Positions 46,831 to 56,401 of a stretch of 64,000 bases of DNA are shown in pieces. Within the stretch, counting starts at the first letter, position 1, and each line of letters opens with the position of its first letter. The notes below the pieces were generated by a model, which ran no database searches, was not told the DNA's origin, and saw only the letters and a list, made by a program, of their open reading frames with translations. A program made the translations under genes and the position numbers. This DNA comes from Salvator merianae (taxonomy: Eukaryota; Chordata; Lepidosauria; Squamata; Teiidae), in NCBI GenBank assembly GCA_003586115.2, contig QVOM02000034.1, positions 132,911,598-132,975,597 of the forward strand. Direction: 5' to 3'.

Positions 46831-47754
46831 CTGCTCACAATAGCCAAACAGCATCATTTGGCAATAGCTCCAATTTTAGAACCATTTTAAAAGATAAAAT
46901 CAATAACAACAAATATGATAATATTTCAGACATACTCCTTTAAAAACAACTTAGTGCATGCTCAGAGGTACCATGAACCTTGTATGGGGAGAAGGAGAGG
47001 AACCATTGGTTGTTCTGCCTTAGGGAGCAAAATCTTATGGGTCAGCCATGGTTGCATGGGATTGGGAAAGAAGACTTACAGAGTATTTCAGATCATTTCT
47101 ATGGGAAGAGAAGGACTTCTCTGCTCCCAGATCTCAGAATCTTTCCTGAGTGGTGATTTCAATATTAAAACTGAAATTAAGGAACATCCAGCTCAGCACT
47201 ATTAAGCACTCCATTTCTGGGGGAAAAAAAATAATTCAGTCCTTCATTGCTTTGCTGCACAAAAATAGTGGCCTGGTTTCTTAAATCAGTTTGCTTTTGA
47301 ACTCCTTTCTTTTCCGAAAGAGGATATACATTTCAATATTACACAAATGTGTTTTCATCTTTGTGTCACAGAGATAAAATTTTAAAAAGCTTCACTGACT
47401 GGATTTCCCTTTTTCTGTAAAAAGATTAAATTCATCAATGTCTTGTCTTTCTTTGCATATGTTCATATAAATGTCTAGATTTGATGTTTTGGGGCCTGCA
47501 GTCGTAGATTTATTTTTGAAGATTTGCAGTGGGTGTATCTGGTTGCGCCTTTCCCCTGGGCAATGAAATGTGTGTGCAGGACATGTGTGTCAGGTGCAGG
47601 GACTCCTTCAGAAGCATCAATGCACTTTCAGGAGCCATGCTGGAGTCTCCTGATACAGAAAGTCTCCTGCATAGGAGCTGATGTTTCTTCAAGAAAATGG
47701 CAGGGTTTCTTCTCAAGCTTGCAGCAAGATCAGAGGAAAGTTACCTCTTTCAGA
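46831..47754. other. No gene recognised
   Basis: Unique-looking. The 96-codon frame at 46915-47205 has no domain I recognise. Confidence 0.4.
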
Positions 47755-47965
47755 ACATAAGAGGAGCTTTGCTGGATCAGGCCACTGCCCATCTAGTCCA
47801 ACATTCAGTTTCACACAGTGGCCCACCAATTGCTTCTGGGCATTCTCAAGCAGAATTAAAGGCAAAATCTTCACCTGCTCTTGACTCCCTGCAAATGGGT
47901 TTACAGACATCCCGTCTGTCTTTCCAACAGGCAGTACCGAGGCAACCATTCTAGTAGCCATTGAT

Positions 47966-49087
47966 ATGCCTGGCTTCTCAGCGGCTTTCGATACCATCGA
48001 CCATGGTATCCTTCTGCGCCGGCTGGAGGGGTTGGGAGTGGGAGGCACTGTTCTGCAGTGGTTCTCCTCCTACCTCTCCGGTCAGTCGCAGTCGGTGTTA
48101 GCGGGGGGTCAGAGGTCGACCTCTAGGTCTCTCCCTTGTGGGGTGCCTCAGGGGTCGGTCCTCTCCCCTCTGCTGTTTAATATCTACATGAAACCGCTAG
48201 GTGAGATCATCCAAGGACATGGGGTGAAGTACCATCAGTACGCTGATGATACCCAGTTGTACATCTCCACCCCATGTCCAGTCGGTGAAGCAGTGGAAGT
48301 GATGTGCCGGTGCCTGGAGGATGTTAGGGTCTGGATGGGTGTCAACAAGCTCAGGCTCAACCCTGACAAGACGGAGTGGCTGTGGGTTTTGCCTCCCAAG
48401 GACAATTCCATATGTCCATCCATTACCCTGGGGGGGGAATTATTGACCCCCTCGGAGAGGGTCCGCAACTTGGGCGTCCTCCTCGATCCACAGCTAACAT
48501 TAGAGAACCATCTTTCAGCTGTGGCGAGGAGGGCGTTTGCCCAGGTCCACCTGGTGCACCAGTTGCGGCCCTATTTGGACCGGGAGTCACTCATCACAAT
48601 CACTCATGCCCTCATCACCTCGAGGTTCGACTACTGCAACGTTCTCTACATGGGGCTACCTTTGAAGAATGTTCGGAAACTTCAGATCGTGCAGAATGCA
48701 GCTGCGAGAACTATCGTAGGGCTACCGAGATTTGCCCACGTTTCTCCAACACTCCGCGGCCTGCATTGGCTGCCGATCAGTTTCCGATCACAATTCAAAG
48801 TGTTGGTAATGACCTATAAAGCCCTACATGGCATCGGACCAGAATACCTCCGGAACCGTCTTCTGCCGCATGAATCCCAGCGACCAATTAGGTCCCACAG
48901 AGTTGGCCTTCTCCGGGTCCCGTCGACTAAACAATGTCGGTTGGCGGGCCCCAGGGGGAGAGCCTTCTCTGTGGCGGCCCCGGCCCTTTGGAATAATCTC
49001 CCCCCAGAGATTAGAACAGCTCCCACCCTCCGTGCCTTTCGTAAATTGTTAAAGACCCATCTATGTCACCAGGCATGGGGGAACTAG
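47966..49087 (+). CDS. LINE reverse transcriptase, 5'-truncated, open frame
   Basis: 373 codons without a stop. Residues 5-12 are the end of RT motif A (SAAFDTID). The first catalytic Asp, normally just upstream (in xLLDLSAAFD), is lost by truncation. GVPQGSVLSPLLFNIYM (59-75) and the catalytic YADD (92-95) follow. Then come LNPDKTE, RNLGVLLDPQLT and the C-terminal region with SRFDYCNVLYMGL, QNAAAR, HWLPI, SQFKVLVMTYKAL, GRAFSVAAPALWNNLPPEIR and FRKLLKTHL. An intact protein would also carry an N-terminal apurinic endonuclease. The ATG and the next residues (MPGF) belong to the CR1 target sequence, so this start is accidental. It is not a host gene and is inactive for lack of the 5' half. Confidence 0.85.
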   Translation: MPGFSAAFDTIDHGILLRRLEGLGVGGTVLQWFSSYLSGQSQSVLAGGQRSTSRSLPCGVPQGSVLSPLLFNIYMKPLGEIIQGHGVKYHQYADDTQLYISTPCPVGEAVEVMCRCLEDVRVWMGVNKLRLNPDKTEWLWVLPPKDNSICPSITLGGELLTPSERVRNLGVLLDPQLTLENHLSAVARRAFAQVHLVHQLRPYLDRESLITITHALITSRFDYCNVLYMGLPLKNVRKLQIVQNAAARTIVGLPRFAHVSPTLRGLHWLPISFRSQFKVLVMTYKALHGIGPEYLRNRLLPHESQRPIRSHRVGLLRVPSTKQCRLAGPRGRAFSVAAPALWNNLPPEIRTAPTLRAFRKLLKTHLCHQAWGN

Positions 49088-49281
49088 ATGCCCCCGGGCA
49101 TATATAGTTTATGCATGGAATGACTGTGTTGCATGGTTTTAACGTTGGGTTTTTAATTGTTTTTTAATATTAGATTGTATTATTAAAATTATATTATATT
49201 GTATTATTTTGCTGTGAGCCGTTCCGAGTCTACGGAGAGGGGCGGCATACAAATCTAATAAATTAAATTAAATTAATTAAA
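47979..49281 (+). mobile_element. Young L2/CR1-type LINE, 5'-truncated
   Basis: A 1.3-kb copy inserted into CR1. It is truncated inside the reverse transcriptase. The 3' UTR includes GAGCCGTTCCGAGTCTACGG and GGGGCGGCATACAAATC, ending with an AATTAAATTAA tail. A short duplication, TTCT (47975-47978 and 49282-49285), fits the junction. The reading frame is open throughout, and a second copy at 54073-54700 is nearly identical, so this family moved recently. The clade is inferred from RT motifs, and a CR1-superfamily group such as L2 is most likely. Confidence 0.85.
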
Positions 49282-49777
49282 TTCTATGAATCTGTCCAAT
49301 CCATTCTTAAAGCTATCCAGGCCGATTGCTGTCACCAGCTCTTCTGGTAATAAATTCCACAGACCGATGACCCTCTGGGTGAAAAAAATACTTCCCCTTG
49401 TCGGTCCTAACTCTCCTACCCATCAACTTCATAAAGTGCCCCCTGGTCCTAGTGTTGTGCGATAGAGAAAAGATTTTTCTCTATCCACCTTATCCATACT
49501 GTACATGATTTTATGTACTTCTATCAGGTCTCTTCTTAAACACTGTTTTTCAAGGCTGAAGAGGGCAAGGCATTGCAGCCTTATTTCGTAAGGATCAAGA
49601 TGGATGAAAAATTGCTTTAAGTTGTAGTGGAGAGGTATATATATCAATTCTCTTTTATTTAATGGGGTGATGGGGGTTGTTAGGTAGCTTTTGTATTTTT
49701 TTTTCAAAAGTTGGTAGCCATATTTGACTAGCAGTGATGGTCAGATAAAACGTTAAGTACTTTAAGAACGAACCAAG

Positions 49778-49961
49778 CAGCATCGCTTTAAGGGTGGGTG
49801 ATTGTAGGTGCTGGCTGGATGATTGCTGGCCTCAAAAACACGCAGTTCCCCTGGGCAGGCGGTGCATGAGCACGGCGAGGAAATGTGCATGCCTCCGTGG
49901 CCAGTGATCGCCCCACCAGTGTTCTGCGATCACCTGCTCCTAAAGGTATGAGCTGCCTCTG
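49778..49961. mobile_element. Non-autonomous hAT, damaged left terminus
   Basis: An exact 8-bp duplication, GAACCAAG, lies at 49770-49777 and 49962-49969. The element begins CAGCATCGCTTTAAGGGTGG and ends GCTGCCTCTG. The left end lacks about 8 bases of the expected CAGxGGxGGCTCxTCGCTTT terminus, while the right end keeps them. Internal sequence is shared with the hAT at 21164-21363 (TTTAAGGGTGGGTG, CTGGGCAGG). Non-coding and probably immobile. Confidence 0.8.
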
Positions 49962-49969
49962 GAACCAAG

Positions 49970-51170
49970 CCGCTTTTAAAATGCACTGTGCAACTCATGT
50001 TCGAGACAGAAAACTCAGAACTGTGCACATTCATTTAAATGGAAGCCGTGAAGGAGAAATCCTAGCACACAGTGCCTAACAAAGCATCTAAAACTGCATA
50101 CAGCAGCTACCCATAGGGGATTTGTTGATAACCCTGTTAGGGAAAGCCAGATAACCAGAACAGGCATTTGATTTGAGGATGTTGCTTGCCAAAAAGAGAT
50201 ACTTGCCCATTTTTCTTCCTGCCTGACAATGGATTCCTAATCTATGCCTTGCCACTGCCAATTATTATTCAGTTTAGTTATTATTTCCACGTCTCCCTCA
50301 TTGCTCAGAGATGACGAACTCAAATTCAAGCACATTCTTTGCAGAGGCAATGGAAGCCCATAATTTTTATTATTATTCATAGGAAGAATGTTGTAAATCA
50401 GTGTTTCCCAGTGGGCAGAGTGATGTCCAAGGCAATAGAATTGGCTCAGTCCCATCCAGTTCTCCTCCATGCTTTGGGATGGTGCATTAACTGAATTGTA
50501 CCTGAAACTGTTCAGTGCAGAACACAACGATGAATGCTAAGTAGCCCCATCCTTGCACAACTTTCCTCTTGACAATTAAATCATTCCTAGAATTCTTTGT
50601 AATCCTTATTGGAGCTGCCTAAAACTAGTTCTGGCTTATCAGCCTTATCAGGGACAAGCTGAATTTATTATTAAGCTAAAAAGCACTCCACAGCACTGAA
50701 ACATGGCCAGTCTCCTCCTGTGCAATTTTTTATTTTTTTGTACTTCTCAGTTGCATCTGTTTGTATTCAAGCAGCTCCCCTTGAGTGAAGCAAGCACCTT
50801 ATTTTACATGACACGGGTCCACCATCCTTGGCAGGAGAAGCTGCTTCTTCAATATTTATCAGGTAGTTGCAGGCAGTGGGAATGAATGAATGAATGTATG
50901 AGTGAATGAATGAATGAGCCAGCAAATGAAAGAATGACTAAGGGATTCAGTGCAATTGGACTTTAATCTTGTTGAGTGGTTTCAAATGAGGGTTGGCAAA
51001 TCAGACAGCAGGAGAGATGCTTCAAAATATTTGTTCTGTCGTCTACCAGGCCAGAGGGAAGCATGTGCAAAGTACAGGGGCTTATGGAGATCCAATTATC
51101 CCAAGGTTAATGAGATTTTTGGCATATTCCAGCAATCCGTGGGGAGATCTCGCATTCCAGCAGTTCACAT
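49970..51170. other. No gene; short (GAAT)n at 50880-50917
   Basis: Unique-looking DNA with an imperfect GAAT microsatellite at 50880-50917. The 80-codon frame at 50950-51192 has no recognisable similarity. Confidence 0.45.
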
Positions 51171-51175
51171 GATTG

Positions 51176-51888
51176 GCCCTGTTTGCACCTAGTGAGTGCA
51201 ATGTTCTAGGTCACTCACTGGAACAGAGCATTTGCACCTGCAAACAACTGACTGGAAACTCACCGAAACCCACCTGAATATCACCTGAAGCTCACTTGAA
51301 GCCTACCAGCTGTGGTCAAGAAAATTGTAGTCTGGAAGCTGACAAGGGCCATCCAGTGAGGATCAGGAAAGGTGCATTCGCACCATTTCTGGGTTTGGAA
51401 CTGCGAGGAAGCATGGAGTGCGCAGGCGTGGCTGCAGTGTCAGATGGTTTGAACCCAGCCCTCCCTAGGTTCGAACTTTGGGGTTTGGAACCTGGCGATC
51501 CTTCTGGACAAATCTCCACACATGGCTCCTCTGGTTCCAAACCCAGCTCCCTAACTAGTACACTCCCATTCACACTTCTTCCCCAGCTGGTCAGCTCGTG
51601 GAGTGTTCCAGCACTGACTTGGGCCATTTCTGCACTTGAACTTATTCCAGATTATAGCTCAGAATAGGAACCTGCCATCTGCATGCTAGTGCAGACTATG
51701 GTAGGCCCTGGGCAAGACCTTTCATAGTTTGCATTAGCATGTGCATAGCAGGTCCCTATTCTGAGATATAATCCACAATAAAGCCAAGTGCAGAAAGGGC
51801 CAGTGTGAATACTCCTCACCATACGTGATCCTGACGAGCCTGAACCATGCTGGTTAGAACATTCTACTGTAGTAAGTATGAAAACACC
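51176..51888. mobile_element. Long foldback-type element, family A
   Basis: Starts GCCCTGTTTGCACCTAGTGAG and ends TAAGTATGAAAACACC, flanked by GATTG (51171-51175) and CATTG (51889-51893), a 5-bp duplication with one mismatch. The interior has inverted modules built on TTTGGAACC/GGTTCCAAA and TTCGAAC. It contains the foldback at 51623-51800. Non-coding despite open frames at 51296-51667 on both strands. Confidence 0.6.
51623..51800. mobile_element. Foldback MITE, subfamily A2, nested
   Basis: GCCATTTCTGCACTTGAACT at the left is inverted against AAGCCAAGTGCAGAAAGGGC at the right. The arms share the CTTATT, AGATTATA, AATAGGAACCTGCCAT and CATGCTAGTGCA modules with the copies at 20006 and 56499. 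It lies inside the element at 51176-51888. No exact target duplication. Confidence 0.8.
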
Positions 51889-52156
51889 CATTGACTTTCT
51901 TCTCCCTTCCCCTTAACTGATGGCTTTAAACCAGGGAAGAATATTGCTATTACTTTGTTCACAGTTATTCCTGAAAACCGTATATAGCTTGATACATTTC
52001 AGACTATGCTGAATACATTTCACTTCTAAAGTTTCATTCCAAGCTTGCAATTACAAGGGGAAAAAATCTTTGAAAAATACACTCCTTTTACTCCATGCCC
52101 CCACTGTCTGTTCTACTTTTCCTTCTAGACCAGACATGTATGTGAAATCATTTAAG

Positions 52157-52567
52157 GCCCTTTCTGCACTTACCTGCCATAATTCTAGATCAATGGGTCT
52201 GGATTAGCCCAGCCCTCTGATTTAGATACAACGAGACATGGGCCGGATCACTGATCCAGATTACCTCATGTCACAGCTGCAAAGCTCACATGAGCTTTGC
52301 AGCCACACACCCATGCCTTCAAAGGTTAGGAACAAAAGTTCCTAGGCTCAGGACCTCTGAGGGGTGACTTTTGGTGGTGCACGATGGCATGCTGCTGAAA
52401 GACACACCCCAGTAGTCCCAAACACAGGAGGTGTGCCTTCTGCATGCCTCCCACGTTCCAGATCAGGGCTGCTGATCTCCCTAGTAGACCTAATTAACTG
52501 GGTCTACCAGAAATCCAGATTAAGGCCTGCCTTAATCCAGATCTCGCTCTGTCTGTACAAAAAGGCC
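52157..52567. mobile_element. Foldback element, family A, 411 bp
   Basis: Left end GCCCTTTCTGCACTTACCTG; right end CTGTCTGTACAAAAAGGCC. Inner pairs include TCTGGATTA/TAATCCAGA and AGATCAATGGGTCTGGA/TCTACCAGAAATCCAGA, and the central part has AGCTCACATGAGCT. The flanks TTAAG (52152-52156) and CTAAG (52568-52572) match at four of five bases. Non-coding. Confidence 0.65.
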
Positions 52568-52572
52568 CTAAG

Positions 52573-53060
52573 TAAACAAGTAAGCAGGTGAAAATCTTCA
52601 GATGATGCACAGCTTTCTTTCAGCCTTAAACCTATTTTTCAAAGCAGAACTCATTGCGTAATTCCATTTGGGCAGGAAAAAAACTGCGTTAGAAGAGACC
52701 CTTGTATTCAATTATTGTTTTCCTTCATCACTATGACTTACCAGAGATGTTGGTAGAAAACAGAACAGGAAAATGTCACTTCACTCTCGTGTTTTTAATT
52801 AGTTGGCCCATTTTGTTGTCAGTGGGGTAATGGGATAGCTTAATCTGACATATTGGTGCTTTGGGGTTCTGCATTTTTGGCAGCGATGGCCTTTCAGATA
52901 TGTTTGTACATGCTGGCTGGATGAACGAGAAACCATGCTCCTCCCTCTGCAAATTGAACATGATGTATTTGGTGATTATACATCCCGATTAAACAAGAAG
53001 GATATGCTTGGTGCCTTGCAGGTAGCCGGCTGTCTGGATGACTCAGCTGCTGGTGCTGTT

Positions 53061-53064
<4 letters not shown>
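52573..53064. other. No gene recognised
   Basis: Unique-looking. 52620-52740 has little repeat character. No exon recognised. Confidence 0.4.
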
Positions 53065-53109
<45 letters not shown>

Positions 53110-53126
53110 GTCTCTCTGTGTGTGTT
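53065..53126. repeat. (TC)n microsatellite
   Basis: Pure TC repeat passing into TCTG/TG units. It generates an artificial Ser/Leu-rich frame. Confidence 0.95.
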
Positions 53127-53439
53127 TCAATCTCTTCTTTTCTAGGTCAGTTAAAGAGCACTTCACTCCTGCACATTAGAAGCCCAGTCCTGAAATTTTA
53201 CTTTATGAATGAAGGTGAAAGAGCTTTCCTTCCAGGAGTAGTCCTACCATTATGCTGAGTTACAGGCCCACCTTAGTGACCAGATTTGGAGAGACACATA
53301 TGGACAGATGACAATGATAACAACAAGCCTTTCAGACAAGTACCGCAAAAGTGAACACAGAACAAAACAAAAATCCATACTGAAAACAGCAAATGCTGAC
53401 TGTGTAACACAAAGTTTGTAATATTTAGTCCTGTTAGTG

Positions 53440-53616
53440 GGCCTGTTCACACTTGTAACTAGCAAGCATCAAGGCTGCTGTCATGGCAAACATCAGGCAT
53501 GGTTAATGGCGTTCGAACTCGCGAATGCCATTAACCAGCCTCAGGTAGGTTTTTCAGGCCCCATTGTGCAGACACCACTAATTAGCCCATTCTAGTGTGG
53601 AAAGTGTGAACAGCCC
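53440..53616. mobile_element. Foldback element, family A, 177 bp
   Basis: Starts GGCCTGTTCACACTTGTAAC and ends AGTGTGAACAGCCC, flanked by TAGTG and CAGTG (5 bp, one mismatch). The interior has a strong inner hairpin: GGTTAATGGCGTTCG pairs with CGAATGCCATTAACC. It lies 37 bp from the next family A element. Confidence 0.75.
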
Positions 53617-54072
53617 CAGTGTGTGCCACAAAGATTACCCTAGATGGACTATCGGCCTGTTCGCACTTTGTATTAGCGAGTGGCTGAGATAGCTTACTAG
53701 CAAAGTGCTTCTGCACTCTGTAGAGGCCCTCCTGATTGCACCTGATCACGACTAGCTGTGAAGGATATTCTGGGTGCAAATGCATGGCCACACTGTGTTG
53801 CACTTTGCTTTGCACTTGTGCCTGCATAATTGCATGATCGCACCTGAGCAATTACATGATTGTGCCTGTGTGCGCTTGCACACTGTGTGGTGCTGCCGGT
53901 TGCCATGGCAACAGCCGGATGCTTCCTGGCCACTGTCATGGTAAGGATCAAGTGAGGCTACACACATTCTCAGTGCAAATGCTGGTAGCCTGTTTGTATT
54001 GCAGACTAGGGTGATGGAGTGCAGATAGTGTCCATGCTGCATGGCCAATACCACATTAGAACAGGATAATTA

Positions 54073-54700
54073 GAATGCTCTCTACATGGGGCTACCTTTG
54101 AAGAATGTTTGGAAACTTCAGATCGTGCAGAATGCAGCCGCGAGAGCTATCGTAGGGCTACCGAGATTTGCCCACGTTTCTCCAACACTCCGCGGCCTGC
54201 ATTGGCTGCCGATCAGTTTCCGATCACAATTCAAAGTGTTGGTAATGACCTATAAAGCCCTACATGGCATCGGACCAGAATACCTCCGGATCCGTCTTCT
54301 GCCGCACGAATCCCAGCGACCAGTTAGGTCCCACAGAGTTGGCCTTCTCCGGGTCCCGTCGACTAAACAATGTCGGTTGGCGGGCCCCAGGGGAAGAGCC
54401 TTCTCTGTGGCGGCCCCGGCCCTTTGGAATCAACTCCCCCCAGAGATTAGAACAGCTCCCACCCTCCGTGCCTTTCGTAAATTGCTAAAGACTCATCTAT
54501 GTCGCCAGGCATGGGGGAAATAGATACCCCCGGGCATATATAGTTTATGCATGGAATGACTGTGTTGCATGGTTTTAATGTTGGGTTTTAATTGTTTTTT
54601 AATATTAGATTTGTTATATTGTATTATTTTGTTGTGAGCCGCTCCGAGTCCACGGAGAGGGGCGGCATACAAATCTAATAAATTAAATTAAATTAAATTA
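54073..54700 (+). mobile_element. Second copy of the young LINE, 5'-truncated
   Basis: Matches the 3' 630 bp of the LINE at 47979-49281 with only scattered differences, including a short deletion in the AT-rich 3' UTR. A 7-bp duplication, ATAATTA, flanks it (54066-54072 and 54701-54707). It ends in an AATTAAATTAA tail. Being truncated further 3', it lacks the entire reverse transcriptase palm. Confidence 0.9.
54086..54523 (+). pseudogene. LINE ORF2 C-terminal remnant
   Basis: 145 open codons from MGLPLKNV to FRKLLKTHLCRQAW. This equals the last 40% of the frame at 47966-49087 with a few substitutions (for example the change giving KNVWKLQ). It has no YADD and is not a functional gene; the ATG is an internal Met of the LINE protein. 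Confidence 0.85.
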
Positions 54701-54847
54701 ATAATTATCATGCTAAGGTTCCAGCAACTTATGCATTGGAATCTGTGCAGAAAAGAAGTAATGAACCAGACTGCCAAAAGACTACTGGTAACATAGTATT
54801 ACCCCAAACCCCCAAACATATAGAACACAAAAATGTTAAGATTTTGT

Positions 54848-54985
54848 GGATGCATCCAGACATCACTTACTTAATCTACTATATTTGGATATTTCAGAAT
54901 AAAGCATGAATATTCTGGAATACCCATGCTTTATTCCAGAATATCCAAATATAGTGGAATATGTAAGTGATGTCTGGTTGCAGCT
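54848..54985. mobile_element. Foldback MITE, family B, longer centre
   Basis: GGATGCATCCAGACATCACT at the left is inverted against AGTGATGTCTGGTTGCAGC at the right, and ATATTTGGATATTTCAGAATA is inverted against TATTCCAGAATATCCAAATA. At the centre, AAAGCATGAATATTCTGGAAT faces TACCCATGCTTTATTCCAG, so almost the entire 138 bp folds back. It is a relative of 14472-14588. Confidence 0.8.
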
Positions 54986-55411
54986 CATGTTAGGCGAATC
55001 ATTACTGTCTGTTGAAAATAGGATGTTAGTGGAACCGATAATAGGTTTTAAATTTTCACTAGAACTGTATAACACAGTAATTTCCAGGAAGAAGGGAGGA
55101 ATGTACTAGGAGATGGCAGACTTGAAGAAAGAGAATGGGGAAAAAGAATAAAATACTGGACTGTGGGAAACTGGAATTAGAACCTAAATACTGGTAATTT
55201 GGACTCTGAAAAGTCAACACTGAATTTGGAAGGAATAACAACTTATAACCAGTAACAGAAAATAGTTAGCCAGGAGCATCGTGTACTTTGAGATGATACC
55301 TCTGTCATTTTTAGGTCCTTGGGTAGGGCTTCAATTGATAAAGAACAGTGGCGTAGCGAGCCGCTTTGACACCCGGGGCTACTCGCCGTTTTGACGCCCA
55401 GGGCTAGGGGC

Positions 55412-55527
55412 GGGGCCAGCGACTGCGCATGCGTGTGGGTGGGGCCAGCGACTGCACATGCGTGTGGGTGGGGCCAGTGACTGCGCATGCGTGTGGGCGG
55501 GGCCAGCGAGCGCGCATGCCCCTCTCG
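55412..55527 (+). repeat. 29-bp tandem repeat, four units
   Basis: Units begin GGGGCCAGCGACTGCGCATG at 55412, 55441, 55470 and 55499, an exact 29-bp period. The fourth unit drifts into the next array. Each unit contains GCGCATGCG-like palindromic sequence. Confidence 0.9.
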
Positions 55528-56060
55528 TTGCCCCGGCCAGCGGCGGCCTCGCTCGTTGCCCCGGCCCGCCCGGCTGGAGTCGCGCTCGTCGCCCCAGCCC
55601 GCCCGGCGGCAGCCACGCTCCTCGCCCCAGCCCGCCCGGCGGCGGCCACGCTCCTCGCCCCGGCCCGCCCGGCGGCGGCCTCGCTCCTCGCCCCGGCCCG
55701 CCCGGCGGCGGCCTCACTCCTCGCCCCGGCCCGCCCGGGGCCTCGCCCCGACCCGCCCGGCGGCGGCCTCGCTCCTCGCCCCGACCCGCCCGGCGGGGAT
55801 CGCGCTCCTCGCCCCGGCCCGCCCGGCGGGGGTCGCGCTCCTCGTCCCGGCCCGCCCGGCGGGGATCGCGCTCCTCACCCCGGCCCGCCTGGCGGCAGCC
55901 ACGCTCCTCGCCCCAGCCTGCCCGGCAGGGGCCTCGCTCCTCGCCCCGGCCCGCCCGGGGCCCCGCCCCGCCCCCCCCCGCGGCGGCCCCGCGCCCCCCC
56001 CCGGCCCGCCCGGCGGCGGCCGCGCTCCTCGCCCGGGCCTGCCCGGCGGCGGCCTCGATA
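55528..56060 (+). repeat. 33-bp tandem repeat, about 15 units
   Basis: The unit is roughly CTCCTCGCCCCGGCCCGCCC followed by GGCGGCGGCCTCG, with variants in the last 10 bases (GGGGATCGCG, GGCAGCCACG). Two units contain insertions of the CGGGGCC module. Variation between neighbours suggests growth by local duplication. Confidence 0.9.
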
Positions 56061-56064
56061 GCCC

Positions 56065-56280
56065 TAGCTGCACGTATGCGCGCTCGCTGGCTCCGCCCAC
56101 ATGCACGCCGGCAGGCCGGGTGACGAGCCCAGCCGCCACAGGCCGCTGCGGGACGGGGCAACAAAGCGACGAGCACGTTCGTTGCCGGGCGGGCCGCGGC
56201 GACGAGTGTGGCCGCTGCTGGGCGGGCCGCCCGGGGCGACGAGCGCGGGCGCCCGGGGCGGCGAGCGAGGGTGCCGGTGG
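56065..56280 (-). repeat. Inverted copies of the 29-bp and 33-bp units
   Basis: At 56065-56105 the reverse complement of the 29-bp unit appears (GCGCGCTCGCTGGCTCCGCC). From about 56175 to 56275 three or so reversed 33-bp units follow (GGGCGGGCCGCGGCGACGAG and similar). The element is therefore a large imperfect foldback. Confidence 0.75.
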
Positions 56281-56401
56281 GCGGGGCCTTGACTCAATGG
56301 GCCAGACGCCCCGGAAAACGCGCCGCCCAGGGCGCTCCGCCCCCCCTCGCTACGCCAGTGATAAAGAAAGATCCTGTGAAATAAATGGATATTTTTAGGT
56401 G

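Larger units (their letters stand above)
47755..49600 (-). mobile_element. CR1 LINE 3' end, split by a younger LINE
   Basis: The left part (47755-47978) starts with ACATAAGAGGAGCTTTGCTG and runs to the ATTGATATGCCTGGCTT block. The right part (49282-49600) resumes exactly where CR1 should continue (CTATGAATCTGTCCAATCC) and ends after TTTCAAGGCTGAAGAG. Together they match the uninterrupted copy at 24991-25735. The split position corresponds to about 25232 in that copy. Confidence 0.9.
53654..54720 (+). mobile_element. Family A foldback, split by LINE
   Basis: Starts GGCCTGTTCGCACTTTGTAT and follows the same order as 17851-18342 (CCGGATGCTTCCTGGCCACT, TGCAAATGCTGGTA, GCAGATAGTGTCCATGCTG). At ACATTAGAACAGGATAATTA the young LINE (54073-54700) interrupts it. 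After the LINE only ATAATTATCATGCTAAGG can be matched, and the proper right terminus is not seen. The LINE entered at the centre of the region equivalent to the 28-bp palindrome at 18294. Confidence 0.7.
55346..56360. mobile_element. GC-rich hAT-type element with inverted minisatellites
   Basis: The termini CAGTGGCGTAGCGAG (55346-55360) and CTCGCTACGCCAGTG (56346-56360) are inverted with one mismatch. They are flanked by a perfect 8-bp duplication, ATAAAGAA (55338-55345 and 56361-56368). These are hAT superfamily hallmarks. The 1015-bp body is extremely GC- and CpG-rich in an AT-rich setting and is built from tandem units: 29 bp, then 33 bp, then both again in the opposite orientation. Long frames on both strands are by-products of the 33-bp (11-codon) period and are not genes. 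No transposase is present. Confidence 0.85.

Noticed and set aside
55346..56360. CpG island promoter of a host gene
   Set aside because: TIRs and a perfect 8-bp duplication show it is an inserted transposon, and no exon lies next to it.
55379..56398. Long overlapping open frames (up to 303 codons, Pro/Arg/Ala-rich) on both strands
   Set aside because: They result from a 33-bp period (a multiple of three) in GC-rich tandem repeats, with few AT-rich stop codons. Similar length on both strands and no domain.
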